Source: Desulfocapsa sp050291935 (GTDB lineage Bacteria; Desulfobacterota; Desulfobulbia; Desulfobulbales; Desulfocapsaceae). From it: a stretch of DNA of 12,512 nt. Shown piece by piece: positions 1-6,751 of this stretch (positions are counted from its first letter, which is position 1; every line of letters begins with the position of its first letter). The translations under genes and the position numbers were made by a program. The notes under the pieces are model-generated. The model did not search any database. It was not told the DNA's origin and saw nothing but the letters and a program-made list of their open reading frames with translations. The DNA lies in assembly GCA_050291935.1 (NCBI GenBank), contig JBNKKR010000072.1, positions 1 through 12,512 on the forward strand. Reading direction: 5' to 3'.

Positions 1-9
1 GGGGGCTAA

Positions 10-141
10 GTCCAACAAGTTTTATCCATAATCCCGCAATCATTGATCCAACAGTTGAGATTTAAAATTATGTATTGGAATTTATCCATCACCGTGTCTT
101 CCACACTGCGGGACAATGGATAAAACTCTATACGTTATAAG
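10..141 (+). other. attC site 1 (long type)
   Basis: The R'' core GTCCAAC (10-16) and the R' core GTTATAAG (134-141) bound a long imperfect palindrome. The left arm GTTTTATCCAT (19-29) pairs exactly with ATGGATAAAAC (116-126), and CCCGC pairs with GCGGG just inside. The AAC/GTT ends, roughly 130 bp length and apical spacer resemble the long attC sites of sedentary integrons. It would belong to a cassette whose gene lies to the left of the window. Recombination would join at the first G of R', so cassette 1 starts at about 134. Confidence 0.8.
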
Positions 142-149
142 AGAAATCT

Positions 150-1016
150 ATGCTATTAATCGTTCTTACTTCTATCTTAATTTTTTTATCTGTTTTATTT
201 GGAACGCCATTTATCTGGTACAGACTTGGAAGGATATTTAGAATTGAGAACCTAACCTTTAAGAAAGCTTTGGTCACCTTCCTCTTGATTTCTCTTTTAA
301 GTATATCTTTACAAATTATCATACCATTAGTGCTTACCTTAGCTGAAATATATAATGGCTTTTTCGCCTTTATATTATCAATTACAACTCTTGTCGTATC
401 GATCTCTATTTTGAAAGTTAGATTAAGAACAACTGTTTGGAAGTCAATTGGACTTCATTTATCTACACTCGTATTTTCAATTATTATTGCGTTGACATAT
501 AGAACATATATAGTTCAGGCATACAAAATACCTTCAGGAGCGATGAATAACACAATATTGGTTGGTGATCATATCCTTGTAAACAAATTCTATTACAGGT
601 TTAACCCATTATCACATGGCGACATAATTGTATTTAAATTCCCGAATCACCCTAGCAAAGATTATATTAAAAGAATAGTCGCTGTTGGAGGTGATACAGT
701 AGAAATCCGCAACAAAATAGTTTATATAAACGGTGCTGCGGAAATGGGGAATTTTGCAATCCATTCCGATCCACGAATATATTCTGATCCCGAAATGCAC
801 AATAAAAATTACCTACGTCGCGACAACCTCCCGCAGATTAAGATTCCCTATAAAAAACTATTTGTTTTAGGCGATAACCGGGATTCAAGCAATGACAGCA
901 GGTTTTGGGGCATGGTGGATGAATCAGATGTTCGCGGTAAAGCATTCCTCATATATTGGTCCTGGGATAAGAATGCCGCATCTGTAAGGTGGGGACGCAT
1001 TTGGGAGCCCTTATAA
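150..1016 (+). CDS. Signal peptidase I homologue (S26 family) with Ser-to-Ala at the nucleophile
   Basis: The protein has 288 residues. The N-terminal 120 are hydrophobic, with about four membrane segments, followed by a periplasmic S26 catalytic domain. Family boxes are clear: box B reads IPSGAMNNTILVGD (about 127-140), the general-base lysine is Lys174 in DYIKRIVAVGGD, and box E reads GDNRDSSNDSRFWG (from 241). In E. coli LepB the nucleophile is the second serine of IPSGSM; here that position is Ala131 (GCG codon). The family would cleave signal peptides at the periplasmic face, but this copy is predicted inactive unless Ser129 substitutes. The start lies 9 nt after the attC R' core with only a weak GAGAAA upstream. 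The stop falls inside the next attC core. Alternatives are a lineage variant that still works, or a non-catalytic substrate-binding protein. Confidence 0.85.
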   Translation: MLLIVLTSILIFLSVLFGTPFIWYRLGRIFRIENLTFKKALVTFLLISLLSISLQIIIPLVLTLAEIYNGFFAFILSITTLVVSISILKVRLRTTVWKSIGLHLSTLVFSIIIALTYRTYIVQAYKIPSGAMNNTILVGDHILVNKFYYRFNPLSHGDIIVFKFPNHPSKDYIKRIVAVGGDTVEIRNKIVYINGAAEMGNFAIHSDPRIYSDPEMHNKNYLRRDNLPQIKIPYKKLFVLGDNRDSSNDSRFWGMVDESDVRGKAFLIYWSWDKNAASVRWGRIWEPL

Positions 1017-1072
1017 CCGCAGCGTTCACTGGACGGCCTGGACCATGCCGCCCGTGACGCTGGTGGTTGGGC
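1011..1072 (+). other. attC site 2 (62 bp)
   Basis: R'' TTATAAC (1011-1017) and R' GTTGGGC (1066-1072) flank a stem. CAGCGTTCACTGGACGGC (1020-1037) pairs imperfectly with GCCGCCCGTGACGCTG (1047-1062). The stop codon of the signal-peptidase-like gene (1014-1016) lies within R'', a common arrangement in compact cassettes. Confidence 0.75.
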
Positions 1073-1117
1073 TTTTAACGGCATTTTGATCATACAAGGG
1101 ACTATTTAGGTCTACAA

Positions 1118-1762
1118 ATGAAGTTTATAACAATATTCGCTCTTTTCTTTACAATGATATTTAGTATTCCTATGCAAGCGTATTGTTGGGATGACCAATG
1201 GTTGTATTATACCGATTTCAACTGGAATAAAAATGAATGGGAAAAGAGAGAAAATAGAATAGACTTAGCATCTGCACTATTGAAAAAGATTGATATTTTA
1301 TTTTCTCATCTGCAAAGTCCAACGCCATCTGAAATACAATGGTTTAAAAAAGAAATATCTGAATTTACCAGACTTAGAGGGTGGCCCAGATCCAACAGAG
1401 TAACACTATTTGAAAATACCCCTGAGTACCACAAGATTATGCTACACAGACATATGACTGAAATCAAACTACTATTATCCTCGATTTTAGACAAGAATGT
1501 TTCTTTGCAATATGAGATGTCCGCATGGTCAAGTTTGAGCTTGAAATTATCTGATGAGGAGGTACTCCGCCCAGCTTTGAAGAGATTACAAGAAGTAGGG
1601 ATTTTGCCTAATCCTTTAAAAGAACAAAATCCAGATTGCTACTATAACGCATCTTCAGAGCAATATCCATTTCCATGCTATTATCTTACTTGGGGAAGGA
1701 ACATTCACAAGGTAATTATTAATAATTACTTGGGCCCGATAGAGATGGTACCAAAAAAATAA
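1118..1762 (+). CDS. Exported hypothetical protein
   Basis: The protein has 214 residues with a clear N-terminal signal peptide: a Lys at position 2, a hydrophobic core (FITIFALFFTMIFSIP), then a polar Met-Gln-Ala-Tyr-Cys-Trp stretch where cleavage is likely around residues 21-24. The mature part is aromatic-rich and mostly helical in character, with cysteines near residues 175 and 188 that could pair in an oxidising compartment. I recognise no family. It is the only gene of cassette 2. The start follows the attC R' core by 45 nt with a weak AGG about 7 nt upstream. A cassette-borne periplasmic or outer-membrane-associated protein is the most that can be said. Confidence 0.75.
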   Translation: MKFITIFALFFTMIFSIPMQAYCWDDQWLYYTDFNWNKNEWEKRENRIDLASALLKKIDILFSHLQSPTPSEIQWFKKEISEFTRLRGWPRSNRVTLFENTPEYHKIMLHRHMTEIKLLLSSILDKNVSLQYEMSAWSSLSLKLSDEEVLRPALKRLQEVGILPNPLKEQNPDCYYNASSEQYPFPCYYLTWGRNIHKVIINNYLGPIEMVPKK

Positions 1763-1835
1763 TCGGAATATTGAATTATAGAAGATACAAACTTTCATTG
1801 CTGGTAGATGAGAGCAGAATATTCTCTATTTTATA

Positions 1836-1897
1836 GCCCAACATGACACTGGTGTGGGACGGTGAAGACCGCGCTGCGCCACAGTTCTTCGTTGACC
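1836..1897 (+). other. attC site 3 (62 bp)
   Basis: R'' GCCCAAC (1836-1842) matches the inverse-core consensus. R' GTTGACC lies at 1891-1897. Between them GTGGG near 1853 pairs loosely with CCAC near 1880, and CGGT/ACCG pair around a short loop at 1860-1870. The length equals that of attC 2. An in-frame ATG at 1843 falls inside this site and is not a likely gene start. Confidence 0.72.
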
Positions 1898-1914
1898 CAA
1901 AGGAAAAGGTAACA

Positions 1915-2541
1915 ATGGAGACGTTCGACTTGGCTACACTTGTAACTGGTGTTGAGTTTGCGGTTCAAACTGCATTTTGTGACTTTAAAAAATGGACCGA
2001 TGTTGAGATGTATAGTAGTAGTCTATACACAAATCGTGTATTTACAGAATTTAGAAGGCTTGCGAAAAAGCTTAATTATGATGTGAGATTATCGGCGACG
2101 GAACCACGCAATTATGAGTTTTTATATGATATCTGTTTTCTTAAGACTTCTGGTGAATTTAACGATCAGAATGGTTATTTCACTACCGTAAAACCCCTTC
2201 GGCGCTCAGTTCTTGTGCTGGAGTGCGAATGGAGTCATATTGAGGAGGAAGTCATATATGACTTTTCTAAGATGCTTTTGGCGAGAGCCGATCTGCGTTG
2301 TCTGATTTTCTACAGAAACTCCCGCAACCTCGTTGCCTCTTTTATCGATCGTGTAAAAACGGCTATTGCTGCATACGAACAGAGCGAATCAAAGGACCGG
2401 TACTTCCTTTGTGGTTTGTATGAACGGACGATCAAATTTGCTCTGTTGGACGGCAATGGAGGCGAAGTAACGTCCGCGGAAAACGAAATGTTTGCCCAAC
2501 AACCGCTTGCACAAAGGACCACAAAAGGCTGGCGACCTTGA
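1915..2541 (+). CDS. Hypothetical soluble protein of cassette 3
   Basis: The ATG at 1915 has a strong Shine-Dalgarno-like AGGAAAAGG (1901-1909) five bases upstream, which decides it over the in-frame ATG at 1843 inside attC. The product is 208 residues with no signal peptide or membrane segment. Its most distinctive region is LVLECEWSHIEEEVIYDFSK followed by ARADLRCLIFY (about residues 102-137). This acidic-rich strand-helix-strand pattern is reminiscent of PD-(D/E)XK-fold proteins, but I see no complete D-ExK motif, so no activity is assigned. The last 16 codons lie within the following attC, so the C-terminus is attC-encoded. The function is unknown. Confidence 0.78.
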   Translation: METFDLATLVTGVEFAVQTAFCDFKKWTDVEMYSSSLYTNRVFTEFRRLAKKLNYDVRLSATEPRNYEFLYDICFLKTSGEFNDQNGYFTTVKPLRRSVLVLECEWSHIEEEVIYDFSKMLLARADLRCLIFYRNSRNLVASFIDRVKTAIAAYEQSESKDRYFLCGLYERTIKFALLDGNGGEVTSAENEMFAQQPLAQRTTKGWRP

Positions 2542-2619
2542 CAATAGCTGTTTCTTCATTAAACGTGCTTCGTCCATAGTCCACATTCCTTTTGTGGCCT
2601 GTGAAGCTGCGCGTTCGCC
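2494..2619 (+). other. attC site 4 (126 bp)
   Basis: R'' GCCCAAC (2494-2500) and R' GTTCGCC (2613-2619) enclose a stem with a perfect 10-bp pairing, CCACAAAAGG (2519-2528) with CCTTTTGTGG (2588-2597). Outside it GCTTGCACA pairs with TGTGAAGC. The left arm resembles that of attC 6, including a shared CAAAAGGCTGGCG stretch. The upstream gene ends inside this site. Confidence 0.82.
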
Positions 2620-2645
2620 AACCAAGCAGGAATGAAAAATTTTGA

Positions 2646-2674
2646 TTGACAAACAAACAGATTTGGTAGACAAT
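2646..2674 (+). promoter_or_regulatory. Candidate methyltransferase promoter
   Basis: TTGACA (2646-2651) matches the -35 consensus perfectly. A GACAAT hexamer (2669-2674) sits 17 nt further on and matches four of six -10 positions. Transcription would then begin at about 2681-2682, making the mRNA leaderless from the ATG at 2682. The -10 overlaps the putative C-protein operator. The promoter is inferred by pattern only. Confidence 0.45.
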
Positions 2675-2679
2675 GCGTC
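2669..2679. promoter_or_regulatory. Putative C-protein operator at the methyltransferase start (O_M)
   Basis: GACAATGCGTC has the GAC-N5-GTC form of C-protein half-operators such as those of Esp1396I. It matches GACAATGGGTC (5310-5320) upstream of the controller gene at 10 of 11 positions. It overlaps the candidate -10 and the ATG at 2673, so binding should repress the methyltransferase. Confidence 0.6.
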
Positions 2680-4082
2680 ACATGAAAACTTACAGAAACG
2701 GAATTGAATTAAGAAAATTGCGCAAAGAAATCGGTCTCAGCCAATCCAAACTTTCTGAAGTTACCGGCTTGGTTCAAGCCAAAATATCTGCATACGAGCT
2801 TGGTAAAAACGGATTGTCTAATGAAGAAATGGCTATAATAGAAGCGGCATTAAACAATCTCGATAGAAATTCTATTAAAAAATTGAAAACAAAGCGTTAC
2901 CAAAAACATATACGAAACGGTAAAACTCTGGCTGATAGACCACGCAGGGGGTATTCATTAACGAGTGGCAATAGCCAATACTTATCTACTTTAAAAGAAT
3001 TAGAACAAAATTTTTTAAAAACACTTCCGGAAGATGCCCCAAAAGCTCTTTCATTTTTTGCTGGCTGTGGTGGGCTTTGTTACGGGATAAAGGCTGCGGG
3101 ATTTAAGATAATAGGCGCATCTGAGATTCACGAAGGATTTAGAAAAATTTACTATTTGAACTTCAAAGAAACTACCCAGCTTACAAATGATGTTCGTAAC
3201 TTTTCAGAAGAAGAATGTAAAAAAATAATAGAGAAAGAAAATAAAATCGATTTAATGATAGGCGGGCCACCTTGCCAAGGATTTAGTCTTACTGGCAAGA
3301 GAGACCCGAATGATGAGAGAAACAACTTGTTTTCAGACTATTTGAGGATAGCAGGTTCAATAAGACCACAAGTTATTTTAATGGAAAATGTGAAGCTTTT
3401 GACTTCAATGAAAGATCCAGATGGCCATTTTGTTACCGAGCGAATATTGCATGAATTCAGCAAAATAGACTATAATTCAGAATTCTTTTGTATTAATGCA
3501 AAAAATTACGGAGTACCGCAGCATAGGGAAAGAGTAATATTTATTGCTACAGATCGTAATAGCAAGAAAAAACCATCTATCCCTTCAATTCAATTTGAAA
3601 AACAAAGCGATATATTCGGGACAGTAAAACCTTTTCGAACTTTTGGTGATGCTGTATCAGATTTAGAATTTATTGAATCTGGAGAAAAAAATAAAAACGA
3701 CAAACTACATGTGGCGGTAGCACATCCAGAGCATGTAATTGAATGGCTAATCGATGTTCCAGAAGGTTCAAGTGCACACGAGAATGAAGACCCTAATCAC
3801 CGGCCGCCTTCTGGATATAACACAACATACAAACGTCAAATATGGGATGAACCTGGAGCGACTGTAGCTACAACATTTGCAATGATTTCAGGGTGCAGGA
3901 ATGTACACCCTATCGCAACTCGGTCTATCACAACCAGAGAAGCACTTAGGTTACAAAGCTTTCCTGATAGTTTCAAATTCACTGGAAAAACAGGTGACAT
4001 TCGCACAGCCATAGGGAACGCCGTCCCTCCCTTGCTGGCTTTTGCTTTGGGAAAACATATACTAAAAAATTATATCTTGTAA
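2673..4082 (+). CDS. DNA (cytosine-5) methyltransferase with N-terminal XRE HTH domain
   Basis: The protein has 469 residues. An XRE-type helix-turn-helix (about 8-60: LRKLRKEIGLSQSKLSEVTG) precedes a full C5-methyltransferase. Motif I is FAGCGGL (129-135) for AdoMet. Motif IV is GGPPCQGFS with catalytic Cys201. Motif VI is ENV (238-240), motif VIII is QHRER (283-287), and motif X ends with IGNAVPP. It should protect host DNA against the neighbouring endonuclease. N-terminal HTH domains in methyltransferases such as SsoII and EcoRII repress their own genes, so autoregulation is plausible beside control by the C protein. Neither the ATG at 2673 nor that at 2682 has a ribosome site; 2682 fits a leaderless start and lies just past the operator. 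The gene converges with the endonuclease gene, overlapping it by 13 bp. Confidence 0.93.
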   Translation: MRHMKTYRNGIELRKLRKEIGLSQSKLSEVTGLVQAKISAYELGKNGLSNEEMAIIEAALNNLDRNSIKKLKTKRYQKHIRNGKTLADRPRRGYSLTSGNSQYLSTLKELEQNFLKTLPEDAPKALSFFAGCGGLCYGIKAAGFKIIGASEIHEGFRKIYYLNFKETTQLTNDVRNFSEEECKKIIEKENKIDLMIGGPPCQGFSLTGKRDPNDERNNLFSDYLRIAGSIRPQVILMENVKLLTSMKDPDGHFVTERILHEFSKIDYNSEFFCINAKNYGVPQHRERVIFIATDRNSKKKPSIPSIQFEKQSDIFGTVKPFRTFGDAVSDLEFIESGEKNKNDKLHVAVAHPEHVIEWLIDVPEGSSAHENEDPNHRPPSGYNTTYKRQIWDEPGATVATTFAMISGCRNVHPIATRSITTREALRLQSFPDSFKFTGKTGDIRTAIGNAVPPLLAFALGKHILKNYIL

Positions 4083-5041
4083 AAATATCCTGCTTCAAGA
4101 TTGAATTGTAGTTGTGTCGGATGCTGCTTTTGCCCACCTCTTTGCATCTGAACCACACCAAATCTAGGGGCTTCATGTGAAATACCGTGTGGGTCTTTAT
4201 ATTGCCCTTTTTTGACGGAATATTCTTTTTTTTCAAACCCCCGATAATTTCTTGACAATGTAATTAAATCTTCAATGCTGTACAGGGCGAATTCTTGTGG
4301 GTTTTGAGGCAATAATTTTGTTTTATGTAATAGTATTTCGGGTGTAAAAGAATCATTCAGATATGCTTTTTGTAGCAATAATCTCGTTATTTCGTCTTGT
4401 CGGTTTGCAAAAATGATTTCTAATTCTTTTCTTCCAGATGAAAAAGTTTCTTCCCAAAAAAATCGCCTTGGGTCTGTTTTTCTTCCCGCCAAAGATTTAG
4501 GATCGTCAAGAGGTCTATGTCCATTATCACCACAAAATTGACGCAAAGATTTTTCGCCCTCGTTTGAGACATTAATTCCATGTCTTCTCAGAAGTTCACA
4601 AAAGGCATAAGCGGTTGTGAAATAGAGTTGGGCATTCGTAGGTGTTTTATTGTTGCACTGTTTAACGGACACCCCGATAGTTTTAGGTATTTGTCCATTA
4701 CCGTGCAATGTAATTAATACATCACTTTTACAGGCTCTTACTTGCACACCATTTATTTCGAGCCACTTCTTCCCTTCTTCAGCAGTGGCAAGTGAGCCAA
4801 GTGCTACTGCCTCTGCTCTTTCGCATTGATCCAACCCTGCATAATAAGTAATGAAAGAGATTAATGTAATAGCAGGATTGCCTCTAAAAACATTGTTGCA
4901 TAAATTTGTTGCTGGTATAGGGTAACGAAGGTTATTTATTTGATCTGCCAAATCAAATTCAAATTTGTGTCCCCTATTACGGCCTACTATGCCAGCTTGA
5001 ATTTGTGCGGCATGTATGAGATTAATTGGTTCTAAAGCCAT
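4070..5041 (-). CDS. Type II restriction endonuclease (predicted)
   Basis: The protein has 323 residues, is soluble, and is encoded directly after the controller gene in a TAATG stop-start overlap, so the two are translationally coupled. Its role is inferred mainly from context: it lies between a C protein and a C5-methyltransferase. A plausible PD-(D/E)XK core is KSDVLITLHG followed by GVSVKQC (about residues 104-128). The usual ExK is SxK here, as in several restriction enzyme families, and the aspartate of SDVL would bind metal. I cannot name the family or recognition sequence. Cleavage specificity should match the methyltransferase. Expression should be delayed by the C-protein feed-forward loop so that methylation precedes cutting. 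Confidence 0.75.
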   Translation of the reverse strand: MALEPINLIHAAQIQAGIVGRNRGHKFEFDLADQINNLRYPIPATNLCNNVFRGNPAITLISFITYYAGLDQCERAEAVALGSLATAEEGKKWLEINGVQVRACKSDVLITLHGNGQIPKTIGVSVKQCNNKTPTNAQLYFTTAYAFCELLRRHGINVSNEGEKSLRQFCGDNGHRPLDDPKSLAGRKTDPRRFFWEETFSSGRKELEIIFANRQDEITRLLLQKAYLNDSFTPEILLHKTKLLPQNPQEFALYSIEDLITLSRNYRGFEKKEYSVKKGQYKDPHGISHEAPRFGVVQMQRGGQKQHPTQLQFNLEAGYFYKI

Positions 5042-5268
5042 TAAATATCCTCCAACAGTTCAGATAGAGAAATATTTAGGCTATCGGCAAAAGTGCATAA
5101 GTTTGAGAATGATAGATTTCGCTTGCCTCTTTCAACCAAACTGATGTAAGTTCTATCAAATCCACAGAGATACGCCAATTCTTCTTGTGATAGTTTTTTC
5201 TCATTTCTGTACTGGCGTATTTTAACACCTAGTTTTTCGAGTTTGTTTTGTGATATGTTCGTTATCAT
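5041..5268 (-). CDS. Restriction-modification controller (C) protein, XRE family
   Basis: The protein has 75 residues, the normal size for C proteins, and is almost entirely an HTH domain. The recognition region is LSQEELAYLCGFDRTYISLV, followed by ERGKRNLSFSNLCTFADSL, typical of C proteins. Family members bind as dimers to tandem operators in their own promoter, activating then repressing the C-R operon. Two GAC-N5-GTC sites lie 27-52 nt upstream. A TATAAT (5281-5286 on the - strand) ends about 13 nt before the ATG and there is no Shine-Dalgarno, so the message is nearly leaderless, as known for other C genes. It overlaps the endonuclease start by one base. Confidence 0.9.
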   Translation of the reverse strand: MITNISQNKLEKLGVKIRQYRNEKKLSQEELAYLCGFDRTYISLVERGKRNLSFSNLCTFADSLNISLSELLEDI

Positions 5269-5280
5269 AGCGGATGCATT

Positions 5281-5308
5281 ATTATATGAATGTTGACATA
5301 GAGTCTAC
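5281..5308 (-). promoter_or_regulatory. C-R operon promoter
   Basis: On the - strand a perfect TATAAT (5286 to 5281) lies 12 nt before the controller ATG. No good -35 is present at the right distance: GTAGAC at 5308-5303 overlaps the right operator. A strong -10 with a weak -35 buried in operator sequence suits a promoter that needs C protein for activation. Confidence 0.65.
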
Positions 5309-5323
5309 GGACAATGGGTCACA
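5290..5323 (-). promoter_or_regulatory. Tandem C-box operator (O_L and O_R)
   Basis: Reading the - strand, O_L is GACCCATTGTC (5320 to 5310) and O_R is GACTCTATGTC (5305 to 5295), spaced 15 bp apart, followed by AACAT. This matches from memory the layout of the Esp1396I operator (TGTGAC start, GTCCGT junction, GTCAACAT end). Dimers at O_L would activate and at O_R repress. The box ends 10 bp before the 3' end of group II intron A. Confidence 0.75.
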
Positions 5324-5327
5324 AATT

Positions 5328-5332
5328 GGCGA
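5328..5332 (+). other. attC site 5, left half of R'' core (split by intron A)
   Basis: GGCGA (5328-5332) joined to AC (7258-7259) rebuilds GGCGAAC, an R'' core like the reverse complement of the R' cores of attC 4 and 9. The rest of the site continues on the other side of the intron. Confidence 0.65.
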
Positions 5333-5337
5333 ATCGG

Positions 5338-5403
5338 GTAGCCGGGGGTTTTTCTCCCCCGGCCCCCACAACACCCAGCGTGCGGGTCCGCACTGGGCGT
5401 TTC
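5338..5403 (-). ncRNA. Intron A domains V and VI
   Basis: On the - strand, ACGCCCAGTGCGG and CGCACGCTGGGTG form a domain V-like hairpin (about 5370-5403) around an ACC loop, with a CGC start fitting class C. Domain VI follows: GCCGGGGG (5363-5356) and CCCCCGGC (5348-5341) enclose AGAAAAA. No unpaired adenosine is obvious in the domain VI helix. Confidence 0.75.
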
Positions 5404-5410
5404 ACTAAGC

Positions 5411-6751
5411 CTACCGGGCCGTAGCCGGGTAGTGAATGTTCACCCACAGCTCTTTGACAGACAGTAGCCCTTGATCCGCAAGCCACTTGTTGGTCATACC
5501 GGTTTGGGTTGCCAGTGTACGCGACAGGTGCCATGGTCCCTTGCGGCTGATGGCCGTGAGGATGGCGGTTCGCTTAAAGGTGCCGAGTTTGAGAAGATTA
5601 CGCACCTTGGTGCGAGCGTAGCGCCACTGCTTCCAATAGCACATACGCACCCGTCTTCGTAGCCAGTGGTCGATTTCAGGTATCGGTCGGTAGTAATGTG
5701 AGATTCCGTAGTAATTCATCCAGCCTCGAAGATATTGGGCAAGCTTTCCGAGTCGGTACTCCATGGAGACAAACCAGCTTCTGCCGGTCAGTTTTCGGAT
5801 GCGCCGTTTGAACTCTTTAAAGGCCGCATCAGACCAGCGTATTTTACCGGCTTTGAATGTAAAGCCGAGGAAGTTGGTTTTATCGATTTTAGCAACCCGA
5901 CTTTTGGCCATATTGACCTTGAGCTTGAGCGTGCGCTCGATAAAGCGCTTGATGGAGGCCATTACCCGTTCTCCCGCCCGCTGACTTTTCACCAAAATGA
6001 GAAAGTCATCTGCGTAGCGAACGAAGTGGTGCCCCCGGTGCTCCAGCTCCTTATCCAGGTCATCAAGTATGATGTTGGCCAGAAGGGGCGACAATGGACC
6101 GCCCTGTGGAACCCCTTTGCGGGATTTTTCCAGGCGGCCGTTGACCATTACTCCAGCGCGCAGGTACTTACCGATGAGCTTGAGCAATCGCTTGTCACGG
6201 ACCTTGCGGGCCACCCGGTGCATGAGCACGTCATGGTTGACCGTATCGAAGAACTTTTCAAGGTCCATGTCCACAGCCCACCGATAGCCTTGTTTGATAT
6301 AAGCCCGGACCTGGTAGACGGCATCGTGGGCCGACCGGTTGGGCCGGAACCCGTAGCTGCAATCGGAAAAGCCCGGATCAAAGATGGGCACCAGCACCTG
6401 GGCAATGGCCTGCTGGATCAGCCGGTCGGTTACGGTGGGAATGCCCAAAGGGCGCAAACCGCCCGTTGGTTTGGGGATCTCAACGCGTTTGACCGGCTTG
6501 GGTTGATAGTTGCCTGCTGACAGAGCGTCACGGATTTTGCCCCAGCTTTTCCGCGCAACGTCCGGGAACCGGTCGATGGCCATATCGTCGACGCCGGCAG
6601 CGCCTTTGTTGGCCTTGACGCGTTTCCAGGCCGCCTGCATGTTCGGCCGGGACAAAACCTGTTCGAGCAGGTGAACATTTGGCTCGGGCGGTTTCCTGAC
6701 ACGCCGCACATCTGCTCCACCGGACGGTTTCGATGCATTGTGCGAGTTCAT
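5411..6751 (-). CDS. Group IIC-attC intron reverse transcriptase/maturase A
   Basis: The protein has 446 residues. The reverse transcriptase domain shows SYGFRP (132-137), VPQGGPLSPLL (214-224) and the catalytic YADD (246-249). The C-terminal maturase domain includes GWMNYYGISHYYRPIPEID and RMCYWKQWR. There is no HNH endonuclease domain, as usual for class C. It would assist splicing of its own intron RNA and copy it into attC targets. The start is supported by AAGGAG six bases upstream (- strand). The reading frame is intact to the normal PATAR stop, so the element may be active. It is the closest relative in the window to the intron B protein, and the two differ at many positions. Confidence 0.95.
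   Translation of the reverse strand: MNSHNASKPSGGADVRRVRKPPEPNVHLLEQVLSRPNMQAAWKRVKANKGAAGVDDMAIDRFPDVARKSWGKIRDALSAGNYQPKPVKRVEIPKPTGGLRPLGIPTVTDRLIQQAIAQVLVPIFDPGFSDCSYGFRPNRSAHDAVYQVRAYIKQGYRWAVDMDLEKFFDTVNHDVLMHRVARKVRDKRLLKLIGKYLRAGVMVNGRLEKSRKGVPQGGPLSPLLANIILDDLDKELEHRGHHFVRYADDFLILVKSQRAGERVMASIKRFIERTLKLKVNMAKSRVAKIDKTNFLGFTFKAGKIRWSDAAFKEFKRRIRKLTGRSWFVSMEYRLGKLAQYLRGWMNYYGISHYYRPIPEIDHWLRRRVRMCYWKQWRYARTKVRNLLKLGTFKRTAILTAISRKGPWHLSRTLATQTGMTNKWLADQGLLSVKELWVNIHYPATAR

Noticed and set aside
1712..1729. Perfect 18-bp AT-rich palindrome GTAATTATTAATAATTAC
   Set aside because: It lies inside the exported-protein gene and encodes the run V-I-I-N-N-Y. AT-rich codons can produce it by chance, and it is not at a control position or attC.
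1843..1914. Earlier ATG for the cassette 3 gene
   Set aside because: It starts one base after the attC R'' core and would translate the recombination hairpin; a good ribosome site supports 1915 instead.
5735..6520. Long open frame on the + strand (261 codons) across the intron A maturase
   Set aside because: It lies antisense to a well-conserved reverse transcriptase with YADD and maturase motifs; the + strand product shows no domain, and GC-rich DNA favours such shadow frames.
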